Counted from the first letter of the stretch, positions 42,543 to 52,233 are shown. The stretch: 64,000 bases of DNA from an uncultured Roseobacter sp. (GCF_947492555.1 NZ_CANLNE010000002.1:301501-365500); one strand, 5' to 3'. The notes: generated from the sequence alone by a model not told the origin. Numbers and translations are program-made.

Positions 42543-44794
42543 CGGCGGCTGCGTTTGACCTTGCGCTTGGTTTTGTCCGTCTTGCGTTTTGCCTTGACGC
42601 TGCGGCGTCGTGGCGAACGCCCGGCGGGGGAGCGGCGACCCTGCGGGATGGCGTCGCCCTCCAGAGACAGCAGTTCCAGCGCAATGCCACCAGTGACAGG
42701 CGCCGCCTCGGCCAGACGCACGGTCACCCGCTGCCCCAGACTGATCATCATGCCGGTGTCCGATCCCATCAGGGTGCCCGCTTCGGCGTCGTAGTGAAAA
42801 TATTCCCGCCCGATAGAGCGCATCGGGATCAGGCCGTCAGCACCGGTTTCATCCAGCTTCACAAAGACGCCGAACCGCGCGATCCCGCTGATCCGCCCAG
42901 TGAACTCATTACCCACACGCTCGCTGAGATAAGACGCCATGTAACGGTCGGTGGTATCGCGTTCCGCGACCATCGACCGCCGCTCCGTGTCCGAGATATG
43001 CTCGCCGGTCGCGTCCAGATTTTCGTAGTCTTCGGGCCGCAAACCATCCTTGCCCCAGCCATGAGCAGTGATCAGAGCCCGGTGCACGATCAGATCCGCA
43101 TAGCGCCGAATGGGCGAGGTGAAATGTGCGTATCGCCCCAGCGCGAGGCCGAAATGGCCCAGGTTTTGCGGCCCGTAGTAAGCCTGCGTCATGGAGCGCA
43201 GGGTGGACATGTTGATCAGTTCCGCCTCGTCCGAGCCCGCCGCGTCATTCAGCAACCGGTTGAGGTGCGCCGTCTTCAACACCTGCCCCTTGGCCAGCGT
43301 ATAGCCACTGGCCTGCGCCGTCTCGCGCAGCGCGTCCAGCTTTTCCGGGCTGGGTTCTTCATGCACGCGAAAAAGCAGGGGCACTTTCTTGGCGATCAGC
43401 GTCTCCGCTGCCGCCACATTGGCCAGCACCATGAATTCCTCGATCAAGCGGTGCCCATCCAGCCGGTCCTTGAAATTCACCGACGTCACCTGTCCGTCAT
43501 CGTCCAGCTCAATCCGGCGTTCCGGCAGATCCAGATCAAGCGGTTGGCGCCGCTTTCGCGCGTCGACCAGAGCAGCATATGCGGCGTAAAGCGGCTGTAA
43601 AACAGGCTCTAATAAGGGGCCACAGCGGTCATTGGGTTGCCCGTCGATAGCCTGTTGAACCTCCTCGTAATGCAAAGACGCCGGGGACCGCATCAATCCG
43701 CGGTGGAAGCTATGAGACAGTTTGTTGCCCTTCGCGTCCAGCTGCATGCGCACGGCGATGCAGGCGCGCGGCACCCCTTCGTGCAGGGAGCAGAGATCAC
43801 CAGACAGACGATCCGGCAGCATGGGCACCACGCGATCCGGGAAATACGTGGAATTACCGCGCTTGCGCGCTTCGATATCCAGCGCGGACCCGGGCGTAAC
43901 ATAGGCCGCGACATCCGCAATGGCGACCCAGATGATGTGGCCCCCGTCGTTTGCCGGGTCCTCATCTGGATGGGCATAGCAGGCGTCATCGTGATCCCGC
44001 GCATCCGACGGGTCGATGGTGATCAGCGGCAAGTCCCGCAAATCCTCACGCCCATTCAGACCAACTGGCTTGGCACGATCCGCTTCGGCAATCACCTCGT
44101 CCGGAAAGGCGTCTGGTATCCCATGCTGGTGGATTGCAATCAGCGAAACGGCCTTGGCCGCCGATGGATCACCCAGACGCGATACAATACGCGCGCGCGG
44201 CAACCCCATGCGCCCCTTGGGTCCGGCCAGCTCGCCCTCGACCAACTCCCCGTCCTTGGCCCCGTGGGTGGCCTCCGCCGCCACCAGCCATTCCTTATCT
44301 GACCCTTTGTCGACCGGCAGGATGCGCCCGCCCTCTGCCGTCTTGCTAAAGACACCCAGAACGCGGCGCGGATTGGTACCGATCCGGCGGATGAGCCGCG
44401 CCTCATAGTGATGCGTGTCGCCTTTGACGGCTGTCAGGCGCGCGAGAATGCGGTCCCCTGCCCCCAGTGCAGGATCAGAGGCGCGGGGCACCACAAGCAC
44501 CACAGGCTCCACACCCTCGCCCAGCCACTCCATTGGTTTTGCGAACAAATCCCCATCTGTATCCGGGCCGGTCACCTGCAGGACGCTCACCGGCGGCAGG
44601 CGGTCCGGGTCCTGATAGCTACGCTTGCGCTTTTCCAGATGACCCTCCGCTTCAAGCTCCTTGAGCACGCGCTTGAGATCAATCCGCGCCGCCCCCTTGA
44701 TGCCAAAAGCCTTGGCAATATCGCGCTTTGCGGTCAGCGTCGGATTTTCGCTGATCCAATCGAGAATTTCGGTTTTCGTGGGGATGCGGGTCAT
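42539..44794 (-). CDS. rnr: ribonuclease R
   Basis: RNase R is a processive 3'-5' exoribonuclease. The 751-residue protein has an N-terminal helical/winged region (about 1-70), cold-shock-like domains (about 75-230), and an RNB catalytic domain with the metal-binding IDPSDARDHDDACYAHPDE and RKRGNSTYFPDRVVPMLP. A C-terminal S1 domain (about 635-715) follows, then a very basic tail ending KRKVKRSRR. It is the last gene of the dapE-GNAT-glycosyltransferase-rnr unit, with overlapping start and stop codons. Confidence 0.95.
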   Translation of the reverse strand: MTRIPTKTEILDWISENPTLTAKRDIAKAFGIKGAARIDLKRVLKELEAEGHLEKRKRSYQDPDRLPPVSVLQVTGPDTDGDLFAKPMEWLGEGVEPVVLVVPRASDPALGAGDRILARLTAVKGDTHHYEARLIRRIGTNPRRVLGVFSKTAEGGRILPVDKGSDKEWLVAAEATHGAKDGELVEGELAGPKGRMGLPRARIVSRLGDPSAAKAVSLIAIHQHGIPDAFPDEVIAEADRAKPVGLNGREDLRDLPLITIDPSDARDHDDACYAHPDEDPANDGGHIIWVAIADVAAYVTPGSALDIEARKRGNSTYFPDRVVPMLPDRLSGDLCSLHEGVPRACIAVRMQLDAKGNKLSHSFHRGLMRSPASLHYEEVQQAIDGQPNDRCGPLLEPVLQPLYAAYAALVDARKRRQPLDLDLPERRIELDDDGQVTSVNFKDRLDGHRLIEEFMVLANVAAAETLIAKKVPLLFRVHEEPSPEKLDALRETAQASGYTLAKGQVLKTAHLNRLLNDAAGSDEAELINMSTLRSMTQAYYGPQNLGHFGLALGRYAHFTSPIRRYADLIVHRALITAHGWGKDGLRPEDYENLDATGEHISDTERRSMVAERDTTDRYMASYLSERVGNEFTGRISGIARFGVFVKLDETGADGLIPMRSIGREYFHYDAEAGTLMGSDTGMMISLGQRVTVRLAEAAPVTGGIALELLSLEGDAIPQGRRSPAGRSPRRRSVKAKRKTDKTKRKVKRSRR

Positions 44795-45399
44795 ACCCTT
44801 GAGGTAGCATGCGCGCCCGGTGCCGTCATGCGCAAATCGCGCGCCTCATCCACATCACGCAACGTATCGACATAGGCGATGCGCGCATCGGGCCAGCTGG
44901 CCACCGTATCGGCCAGCGCGTGCTCAGTGGACCACCGCACATCTGCAAACAAGCGCGGCGGCAAGGCCCGCGTGCGTTTCGCGCCGATGAGCCAAAAACC
45001 CCCGTCGGGCGCCGGACCAAATACTGCATCCGCAGATCCCAGCGCAGCAAAAGCACGGGTGATGTGACCCCGAGTGATGGCGGGGATATCCGCACCGATG
45101 ATGCACACCGGGCCCATGCCCTGCAGGCGCAACATGCGTTTCATACGGTCACCCAGATCGCCGTGCCCCTGTGGAATTCGGTCCAGATGCTGCGGCCAAA
45201 CACGGCTCCTTAGCCCGGCAACGTCGGGACTGACGGCCAGAACCAGATCCCACCGCGGGTCCTGCAGGCGGTTCAATAACGCACGCGTCTGGTGTCGGAA
45301 CCACCAAGCAGCGGGGATCATGCCGACCTCGCGGCCCAGACGGGTTTTGACCCGACCGGGATGCGGTTCCTTCAGCATCACGACAAGGGTGCGTTTCAC
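44791..45399 (-). CDS. TIGR04282-type glycosyltransferase-like protein
   Basis: The 202-residue protein has a GT-A nucleotidyl/glycosyl transferase-like start (MLKEPHPGRVKTRLGREVG), GHGDLGDRMKRML, and the metal-binding-like region VCIIGADIPAITRGHI with DAVFGPAPDGGFWLIG. These match the DUF2064/TIGR04282 family, whose substrates are unknown. The start is GTG overlapping the GNAT stop (GTGA), so translation is coupled. Confidence 0.85.
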   Translation of the reverse strand: MKRTLVVMLKEPHPGRVKTRLGREVGMIPAAWWFRHQTRALLNRLQDPRWDLVLAVSPDVAGLRSRVWPQHLDRIPQGHGDLGDRMKRMLRLQGMGPVCIIGADIPAITRGHITRAFAALGSADAVFGPAPDGGFWLIGAKRTRALPPRLFADVRWSTEHALADTVASWPDARIAYVDTLRDVDEARDLRMTAPGAHATSRV

Positions 45400-45818
45400 A
45401 AAATCCGTTCCATGTCGCGATGATCAATGCCCGCGTCGTCATAGACAGGTCCGAAGGCGGCAAAGCCCAGTTTCTCGTAGAAGCCCAAAGCCTGTATCTG
45501 CGCGCCAAGAACGGCCCGCGCTATGCCCGGCTGCGCGCGGGCCACGTCAAGCACGGACTGGATCAGCTTTGCCCCCAGCCCGGTACCGCGTGCGGAATGC
45601 AGCACACAGACCCGACCGATTTTCGCGGTTTCGCCCTTTAGCAGAAGGCGCGCGGTACCCACCGGCTTTGTGCCGTCAACAGCCAACAAATGCAGCGCAC
45701 TGCCGTCCAGCCCATCGACTTCCTCGGCCTCCGACACACTTTGCTCTTCGATGAAAACCTGCCTGCGCAGTGCCAGACAGGTGTCGAGGTCATCCGTCTG
45801 CGCAATTCGCACCGTCAC
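45396..45818 (-). CDS. GNAT family N-acetyltransferase
   Basis: The 140-residue protein has the acetyl-CoA binding motif [26 protein letters not shown] (about 69-94) and [26 protein letters not shown] at the C-terminus, a common YjcF/ElaA-like ending. Its GTG start overlaps the dapE stop. The substrate is unknown; nothing ties it to lysine synthesis except the operon. Confidence 0.88.
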   Translation of the reverse strand: MTVRIAQTDDLDTCLALRRQVFIEEQSVSEAEEVDGLDGSALHLLAVDGTKPVGTARLLLKGETAKIGRVCVLHSARGTGLGAKLIQSVLDVARAQPGIARAVLGAQIQALGFYEKLGFAAFGPVYDDAGIDHRDMERIL

Positions 45819-46960
45819 ACGAAATACTCCGTGAGAATGCGCGTGTAGATGTCCTTGAGCTGCCTGATGTGCGCAATCTCAACATGTTCATCCACTTGAT
45901 GCATGGATTGTCCCACCAAGCCGAATTCCACGACCGGGCAGTGATCCTTGACAAAGCGGGCATCCGACGTGCCGCCTGTTGTCGACAGAACCGGCGTCAC
46001 ACCAGTTTCGGCCTCCACCGCGCGTGCAACCAAATCGGAAAGTGCACCGGGCGGCGTCAGGAAGCTTTCGCCCGAAATCTTGATTGTGACTTCTGTTTCA
46101 ACGCCGAATTCAGTCTCTATGCGGGCGATTTCCTCTTCGATCCATTGCGTCAGGGACGCACCGCTATGGCGATCGTTGAAACGGATGTTGACCGCGGCGG
46201 TACATTCTGCCGGGATCACATTCGTAGCAGGGTTGCCGGTGTCCACGGTCACAACGGCCAGCGTTGAGGGGTCAAAATGATCGGTGCCCTTGTCCAACTC
46301 GTGGCTTGCCAGACGGTCCATCAGGCGCACCATGGCTGGTAGTGGATTGTTGGCACGATGCGGATAGGCAGAATGGCCCTGCGTGCCGATCACTCTGATC
46401 CAGGCGGTCATCGATCCACGGCGGCCGATCTTGATCATGTCGCCCATTTTATCGGGGCAGGTCGGCTCTCCGACCAGGCAGACATCCATGCGTTCATTCG
46501 CGGCCTCCATATGCGCCAAGAGCGCAGTGGTGCCATCGACGGCATCGCCTTCTTCGTCTCCGGTAATTGCCAGAATGATCGCGCCATCCGGTGGCGTGGT
46601 CTGAACGAAATCAATCGCGGCGGTGGCGAAGGCGGCGACACCCGACTTCATATCCGTCGTACCCCGACCGTAAAGAACGCCGTCTTTGATCTCCGCCCCA
46701 AAGGGAGGCATCGTCCAGGCGGCGGCGTCCCCCACAGGCACAACATCCGTATGGCCGTTGAACCCGAACGTCTTGTTGTGGCCCTTGGGTCCCCAACGCG
46801 CAAAGAGGTTGCGGATGCCCCCCCGATCCGCCCAGGTGCACGCGAATCCGGCACCGCTCAATAGATCATGCAGCACATCCAGGGCACCGGCATCCTCTGG
46901 CGTCACAGACGCGCAGCGCACCAGATCCGCAGTGAGTGCAACGGGGTCCTGACCTGCCAT
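45815..46960 (-). CDS. dapE: succinyl-diaminopimelate desuccinylase
   Basis: DapE removes succinate from N-succinyl-L,L-diaminopimelate in lysine and peptidoglycan synthesis. The 381-residue protein (MAGQDPVAL start at 46960, AAGGA 7 bases upstream) has the metal-ligand motifs [13 protein letters not shown] and [29 protein letters not shown] with the catalytic Glu, and the dimerisation domain with [21 protein letters not shown]. DapD, the preceding pathway branch enzyme, is encoded 5 kb away. Confidence 0.95.
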   Translation of the reverse strand: MAGQDPVALTADLVRCASVTPEDAGALDVLHDLLSGAGFACTWADRGGIRNLFARWGPKGHNKTFGFNGHTDVVPVGDAAAWTMPPFGAEIKDGVLYGRGTTDMKSGVAAFATAAIDFVQTTPPDGAIILAITGDEEGDAVDGTTALLAHMEAANERMDVCLVGEPTCPDKMGDMIKIGRRGSMTAWIRVIGTQGHSAYPHRANNPLPAMVRLMDRLASHELDKGTDHFDPSTLAVVTVDTGNPATNVIPAECTAAVNIRFNDRHSGASLTQWIEEEIARIETEFGVETEVTIKISGESFLTPPGALSDLVARAVEAETGVTPVLSTTGGTSDARFVKDHCPVVEFGLVGQSMHQVDEHVEIAHIRQLKDIYTRILTEYFV

Positions 46961-47070
46961 GCGCTTTTCCTTATCCCTGACATGATGTGTAACCCAAGGT
47001 TTGTGGCCAAAAGGCAGCAATGCCAAGGGGGTCGGAACAAGAAATACTTAACAAATGCCCGCCATACGTG

Positions 47071-47085
47071 TTAACGAAAGGTTAA
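47071..47085. promoter_or_regulatory. perfect CtrA consensus site upstream of the Hint genes
   Basis: TTAA-CGAAAGG-TTAA matches the CtrA consensus TTAA-N7-TTAA exactly, followed by C as in the extended Caulobacter form. It lies 142 bp before the Hint gene start and about 110 bp before the dapE start on the other strand. A further TTAA half-site lies at 47048. Confidence 0.6.
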
Positions 47086-47226
47086 CAATAATCCCGAGGC
47101 AGGGCATCAGCAGTGTGGTCACCATAATAGTGGGACCCGACGCACCAAACGATCGGTAAAGAGCGACCCGTATGCACGGCGCTCGGACGATGCATTGTCT
47201 CGACCAAAGGGTACGAGGCATATACA

Positions 47227-48810
47227 ATGGTTGCAGCATCCGAACTGCCCATTCGCACGGTCCGCGAAGGCACCGACGCTACCGACATGGCGGAAGCAAT
47301 CTTTGGGTCTGGCGTGCGCGTCGAACGGGCCTCCTACACGGGCGACGTCGACAGCGCGGGCATCTACACAAACGGCAATTCCGTATCCCCCGGTGTCGTA
47401 CCCGGTGACAGTGGCGTGATCCTGTCGACTGGCAATGCGGAAAGCTTCACCAATTCCAACGGGTCGTCGAACCAGAGCAACAGCACCTCGACCAATACCT
47501 CAGGGCCAAATAACAATCCCCAGTTCAATGCCGCAGCAGGCGCGCGCACCTTTGATGCGGCTTATCTGGACGTGGATTTTGTGCCTGATCACGATCAGAT
47601 GACAATCCAGTTCATTTTTTCGTCCGAAGAGTATCCCGAATTCCAGAACTCGATCTATCAGGATTTCGTGGGCGTCTGGGTCAATGGCACACAGATCGAC
47701 ATGGACGTCGGGAATGGCGACGTAGATCCAGGAAACGTCAATACAACCAATAATATCAACATGTTCGTTGATAACTCCGATGATGATTACAATACGGAAA
47801 TGGACGGGTTCACCATCACGCTGACCCTGACCATGAATGTTGTGCCTGACGAGGTGAATTCGATCCGCATTGGCATCGCGGACGTGTCTGATAACCGCTA
47901 CGATTCCAATCTGCTGATCGCCGGGGATTCCGTTCAGACAGATCTTGTTGCCATTTCGGATACCGTTGAGGTTCTCACGGACGGTATCAAAACCATCGAC
48001 GTGCTGAGCAACGACATCAATGAAGGCCCGGGCACGCTCACCATCACACATATCAACGGGCAACCCGTTGTTGCCGGCGACACGATCACCCTGCCAACCG
48101 GGCAGCAGGTCGTGTTACAATCCGATGGCAAGCTGAGCGTGGTAGGGGATGGGGACCCGGAAAACTTCAATTTCACCTACACGGTCACCAACAGCAGTAT
48201 TTCAGACGTTGGCTATGTCAACGCGACATCAGTGCCCTGCTTTGTCGCTGGTACGATGATCCAGACCACAAGTGGCAATGTGATGGTCGAACGGTTGCGT
48301 CCTGGCGATATGGTCATGACGCAGGATGACGGGCCGCAACCCCTGCGCTGGATCGGGACACGGCAGGTCGACGCCGTTGGGAAATTCGCCCCCATTCACA
48401 TTCGCCCAAACACATTTGGTGAGCACGGACATCTTTTGGTCTCGCCACTGCACCGCGTCCTGATCCGGGACACTGTCGCGGAGTTACTCTTCGGCGAACC
48501 CGAAGTATTGGTCTGTGCCCGAGATCTGGTCAACGACCGGTCGGTGCGGACCCGCGAAGGCGGTCGGGTAACATATGTGCATTTGATGTTTGACCGTCAC
48601 CAGGTGATCTTTTCCGAAGGCCTCCCGACCGAGAGCTTTCTGCCCGGACCGCAGACCACGGATATTTTCGAAGAAGAAATCGTTGCCGAAATATGTGCGA
48701 TTTTCCCTGAAATAGACCCTGATACGGGGATCGGATACAGCCCGGCCGCGCGGCGAACGCTTAAAAGATACGAGGCCGCCTTGCTGCGCGCCTCCAGCGA
48801 GGCCGCATAA
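47227..48810 (+). CDS. choice-of-anchor-L and Hint domain protein
   Basis: The 527-residue protein appears to have an N-terminal choice-of-anchor-L-like domain (about 10-240), including IQFIFSSEEYPEFQNSIYQDFVGVWVNG. A cadherin/VCBS-like beta module follows (about 245-335, VEVLTDGIKTIDVLSNDINEGPGTL). A Hint domain of the Hint_2 type (about 337-500) starts with PCFVAGTMIQTTSG. The nucleophilic Cys is C338 and a conserved His is H409 in SPLHRVL. GAGG lies 8 bases before the ATG. No classical signal peptide is seen, so export, if any, would be unconventional or type I. Its role is unknown. Confidence 0.82.
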   Translation: MVAASELPIRTVREGTDATDMAEAIFGSGVRVERASYTGDVDSAGIYTNGNSVSPGVVPGDSGVILSTGNAESFTNSNGSSNQSNSTSTNTSGPNNNPQFNAAAGARTFDAAYLDVDFVPDHDQMTIQFIFSSEEYPEFQNSIYQDFVGVWVNGTQIDMDVGNGDVDPGNVNTTNNINMFVDNSDDDYNTEMDGFTITLTLTMNVVPDEVNSIRIGIADVSDNRYDSNLLIAGDSVQTDLVAISDTVEVLTDGIKTIDVLSNDINEGPGTLTITHINGQPVVAGDTITLPTGQQVVLQSDGKLSVVGDGDPENFNFTYTVTNSSISDVGYVNATSVPCFVAGTMIQTTSGNVMVERLRPGDMVMTQDDGPQPLRWIGTRQVDAVGKFAPIHIRPNTFGEHGHLLVSPLHRVLIRDTVAELLFGEPEVLVCARDLVNDRSVRTREGGRVTYVHLMFDRHQVIFSEGLPTESFLPGPQTTDIFEEEIVAEICAIFPEIDPDTGIGYSPAARRTLKRYEAALLRASSEAA

Positions 48811-49904
48811 TGGCGTGGCTGGCGGTTTGCGATCACAAGGAACGGCGGTTTTCCCTGCGGGGCCTTGGGGACGACCGCCATCCGGAACGACTGCATTCGG
48901 ATGATGCCAACACCCTTTTAACCCGAGGCAGCATCGTCTTTGAGACGCGGACGTCGGCAGATGGGCGTCCACAAGAGCTGTTAGGATTTTCCAGGGGATG
49001 GCCAAACCAGGGCAGCCTGTCGTTCCGCGCCATTCCGGGCGGCGGCATTTCCCTGGTACAGGTCCAAGGCGAAAGCATTGCGCATGCCGCTCTCCAAAAC
49101 AGCATGGTCGCGCGAACGGAAGTGTTGCGTATCACCTTTGCCTGGGACGCATCGCGGGAATGGGCTCAGCTCAGCGTTGAGCAACCCGACACCAATCAGA
49201 TCGTCTTTGTTCCAGTGCCCAACGCCAGTCCGATGCTGTTACAGGATTTGCGCAACATGCTGATGGGGCGCGGCAATCCCTGTTTTGCAAAGGAAATCGT
49301 GTTTGCCGCCCTTTCGGACGAAATTGAGCGGATTGGCCCGATGCCGAGCCTCTGCCCGAGCGCCATGGTGGCGACCCCGCAGGGCTACCGCGCTGCGGGC
49401 ACTTTGCGGCGCGGCGATACCGTCATAACCCAGTGCGGTGACGTGGTGCCGGTCTTGCACCGGGTTGACCGCACGGTACCGGCGCGTGGCAGTTTTGCGC
49501 CGGTACGTTTGCGGGCGCCTTACTTTGGACTGCTGGAAGATGTCGTCGTTGGTCCCCGGCAACAGCTGATCATCGACGGTACCGAAGTCGAATATCTCTT
49601 TGCACAGGAGGCGGTCCTTATCCCGGCGCGCCATCTGGTAAACGGCTTTGCCGCGCTGTCTGCTATCGCAGGGGCCACCCAGCGCTACACGCAATTGATT
49701 CTGCCGGATCACGACGCGCTTGTCGTAGCGGGTGCCGCTTTGGAAAGTCTCTACATAGGCCGGATTCGCCGTAACCCGGCGGAACTGGCAGCAACACTGC
49801 TGGCCGACATTCCAAGACATTCTCTGCCACAACACAGGCGACCCGCGTTCAAAGTGCTCAAGTGGTTCGAGGCCATTCACCTGGCACGCCAACGCGCGGC
49901 TTAA
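48810..49904 (+). CDS. degenerate Hint-domain protein
   Basis: The 364-residue protein has an unrecognised N-terminal half (about 1-170) and a C-terminal Hint-like half (about 178-345). The latter aligns with the preceding protein: TPQGYRAAGTLRRGDTV to TTSGNVMVERLRPGDMV, and YTQLILPDHDALVVAGAALESLYIG to the matching segment ending SEGLPTESFLPG. The catalytic Cys is replaced by Ser180, and two conserved His positions by Gln (Q251 and the YTQ position). It should not self-process normally. Its start overlaps the preceding stop (TAATG). It could be a partner, inhibitor or degenerate copy. Confidence 0.75.
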   Translation: MAWLAVCDHKERRFSLRGLGDDRHPERLHSDDANTLLTRGSIVFETRTSADGRPQELLGFSRGWPNQGSLSFRAIPGGGISLVQVQGESIAHAALQNSMVARTEVLRITFAWDASREWAQLSVEQPDTNQIVFVPVPNASPMLLQDLRNMLMGRGNPCFAKEIVFAALSDEIERIGPMPSLCPSAMVATPQGYRAAGTLRRGDTVITQCGDVVPVLHRVDRTVPARGSFAPVRLRAPYFGLLEDVVVGPRQQLIIDGTEVEYLFAQEAVLIPARHLVNGFAALSAIAGATQRYTQLILPDHDALVVAGAALESLYIGRIRRNPAELAATLLADIPRHSLPQHRRPAFKVLKWFEAIHLARQRAA

Positions 49905-50254
49905 TCAGCGTCCACTTCCGGATGCGTGCCGTAAAAGGGCTCCATCTGTGCGATGATCACTGCATTCTCATCAAGCGCGCGCTGCATCAGCGCCCGCTCA
50001 TCGTCACCGATCTCATGTCCCTCAGCCTCGCGTTCCGTCAGCGTGCCGTAGCCGGTGACGTCGAGCGGTGCAGTGTCAGCCTGTTTCAGAACCGCCACAG
50101 TCTCGCGGACAGCCTCGGCCTCGTCGATCCCGCTGGCAAAAACGACCAGACCTGCGCCTGTGGCCTTCGCTGGCAAGCCATCGCCTTCCTTGCGTCCAAT
50201 CTGAACAACCAGGGTAAAGACTTGCTGCCGTGACGGTTTCTTTTTCTCTGCCAT
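49901..50254 (-). CDS. conserved hypothetical protein
   Basis: The 117-residue soluble protein is acidic at its C-terminus and has no signal or membrane segment. It starts with a Lys-rich patch (MAEKKKPSRQQVFTLVVQIGRKEGDGLP) followed by alternating alpha/beta structure with AGLVVFASGIDEAEAVRETVAVL. I do not recognise the family. It follows the 310-residue gene by 9 bp, suggesting one transcript, and its stop overlaps the converging Hint gene by 4 bp. Confidence 0.7.
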   Translation of the reverse strand: MAEKKKPSRQQVFTLVVQIGRKEGDGLPAKATGAGLVVFASGIDEAEAVRETVAVLKQADTAPLDVTGYGTLTEREAEGHEIGDDERALMQRALDENAVIIAQMEPFYGTHPEVDAD

Positions 50255-50263
50255 GCACGTGTG

Positions 50264-51196
50264 TTAGGCCTTGGCGAAAGGTACCACAACGGCTTTTTCC
50301 ACCAATTGGTCCGGCGCCCAACCGGTATAGGGCGACCAGTCGATCGCCATCTCGTGCAGATGGCGCACCCCCGCGAGGATGGCCGTACGCATCTCGGACC
50401 GCATCCGAAGATATCGATCCGCCTGTTCCTCCCAGCGGAATGCCATGCGGCCTTTGGCGTCCCGGCTCACCAGCGCATCAAGCAAAACCAGTGCCGTGCA
50501 ATGCGCATAGGCAGCGTGTTCCGGATCGAGCGAGATCAATTCCACCACTTCACCCGGAAACCAGCCGCCGTATTCCGAGAGAACGCAGCTACCCTTGAGA
50601 CAGTTTTCCAGGGCGGTTCGGTGGACGGTACGGGTATCCACCGGTGCTGCATCGCAGACGAGATCGCGCAGGCCGGCTGGCATTGAGCGCGCAATGACCT
50701 TCAATACCCGTATCAGGTCGGCGCCATCATAGGTTTGCAGATCGCGGCCCTCAGGCGCCCGATCAAGATTGACGCGGCGCGTCGTATGAGCCCAGCGATA
50801 TCCATTCATCACCGCGGCCCGCACCGGTGATGAGCCTTTGCGGTAGTGATCCTGAAACGCGTCCCAATTCCAAAAGAGATCGTCGGCCCCGGAACCCCCC
50901 TGCAACCGGTCAGCCAGTAGCAGCGCGGTGGCGGTCAGAAAGGCATCGAGGCCTTTGTCAGGCAAGGCGGCCACAAGCAGCAGATCAGCATGAATTGACT
51001 CAACGTCCCGCGAAGACAGCACGCATTTCTGATCAAAGATGACACGGCGCAGCAATTGCTTTTGCGCCGGTTTCAGGCGGTCTGCCAGACCACTAAACCC
51101 GGTGGCGGCAGCAGATTGCAGGTCCGCGACAACCTGCAGGGTTTGGAACGATATGGGGACAGACGCATGACGCATGGATATGCGATAGCTCCACAT
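50264..51196 (-). CDS. unrecognised 310-residue protein
   Basis: The protein is soluble and mostly helical, with Leu-rich repeats of helix such as LLLVAALPDKGLDAFLTATALLLADRL and AYAHCTALVLLDALVSRDAKGRM. It carries a few Trp-rich stretches (DDLFWNWDAFQDHY, FRWEEQADRYLRMRSE). I recognise no domain. An ATG at 51175 is an alternative start, and neither has a strong ribosome site. It lies upstream of the 117-residue gene in a probable two-gene unit between dapD and the Hint pair. Confidence 0.7.
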   Translation of the reverse strand: MWSYRISMRHASVPISFQTLQVVADLQSAAATGFSGLADRLKPAQKQLLRRVIFDQKCVLSSRDVESIHADLLLVAALPDKGLDAFLTATALLLADRLQGGSGADDLFWNWDAFQDHYRKGSSPVRAAVMNGYRWAHTTRRVNLDRAPEGRDLQTYDGADLIRVLKVIARSMPAGLRDLVCDAAPVDTRTVHRTALENCLKGSCVLSEYGGWFPGEVVELISLDPEHAAYAHCTALVLLDALVSRDAKGRMAFRWEEQADRYLRMRSEMRTAILAGVRHLHEMAIDWSPYTGWAPDQLVEKAVVVPFAKA

Positions 51197-51274
51197 CCGG
51201 GCCGGATTGCATCCCGCACCTGACCTTTGCCGGGTATTCCTGAGGCAGAATTGCCTTAGATATTAATGCAAAGT

Positions 51275-52102
51275 TTAATCACGCAGCAGTTCGTTGATCG
51301 AAGTTTTGGACCGCGTCTGCGCATCCACCTTCTTCACAATGACGGCGCAATAAAGGTTCACACCGTTCTTGGACGGCATCGAGCCTGCAACAACGACAGA
51401 GCCCGCAGGCACTTCACCGTAGGTGAATTCGCCGGTTTCACGGTCGACGATCTTGGTCGATTTGCCAATGAAGACGCCCATGCCCAGCACAGAGCCTTCG
51501 CGCACGATGCAGCCCTCGACCACCTCAGAGCGTGCGCCGATAAAGCAGTTGTCCTCGATGATCGTCGGACCCGCCTGCATTGGTTCCAGCACGCCGCCGA
51601 TGCCGACGCCGCCCGACAGGTGCACGTTCTTGCCGATCTGTGCACAGGAGCCGACCGTGGCCCAGGTATCAACCATCGTGCCCTCGTCCACGTAGGCTCC
51701 CAGATTCACAAAAGAGGGCATCAGCACCACACCGGGCGCGATGAAGGCAGACTTGCGCACCACGCAGTTCGGCACCGCACGAAAGCCCGCCGCCCGCCAT
51801 TGATTATCGCCCCAGCCCGCAAATTTGCTGTCGACCTTGTCCCACCAGCCGCCCTCTTGCGGGCCGCCTGCCTGCATTTCCATGTCCTTGATGCGGAAGC
51901 CCAGCAAAACCGCTTTCTTGGCCCATTGGTTCACGTGCCAATCGCCATTCGCCTGCTTTTCCGCCACCCGCAGCTTGCCCCCGTCGAGGGCTGCCAGCGT
52001 GTCTTCGATGGCCTCACGGGTTTCCCCGGTGGTTGCGGGCGTGATGGTGTCGCGCGCCTCCCATGCGGCTTCGATGGCGGTTTCAAGCTGTGCGTTGGAC
52101 AT
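51275..52102 (-). CDS. dapD: tetrahydrodipicolinate N-succinyltransferase
   Basis: DapD adds succinyl to tetrahydrodipicolinate in lysine and diaminopimelate synthesis. The 275-residue protein has an N-terminal helical part (about 1-90) and a left-handed beta-helix of hexapeptide repeats (about 105-245), with [57 protein letters not shown] precedes the ATG. DapE, which later removes the succinyl group, lies about 5 kb to the left. Confidence 0.96.
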   Translation of the reverse strand: MSNAQLETAIEAAWEARDTITPATTGETREAIEDTLAALDGGKLRVAEKQANGDWHVNQWAKKAVLLGFRIKDMEMQAGGPQEGGWWDKVDSKFAGWGDNQWRAAGFRAVPNCVVRKSAFIAPGVVLMPSFVNLGAYVDEGTMVDTWATVGSCAQIGKNVHLSGGVGIGGVLEPMQAGPTIIEDNCFIGARSEVVEGCIVREGSVLGMGVFIGKSTKIVDRETGEFTYGEVPAGSVVVAGSMPSKNGVNLYCAVIVKKVDAQTRSKTSINELLRD

Positions 52103-52233
52103 GAGGTTCCCCCAGGGAAAGAATTAACATGCAGCGCCTATACAAGTCCGGTGTCCCACGCGCAATCCATCCGGCGCAAAGCCATTGCATCTTGGCGCAC
52201 AACATGGCCCCCTGCCTGTGATGAGTTATTGGA

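Noticed and set aside
42371-43600. 409-codon open frame opposite rnr
   Set aside because: It overlaps the RNase R gene antisense and the GST gene in another frame, with no domain.
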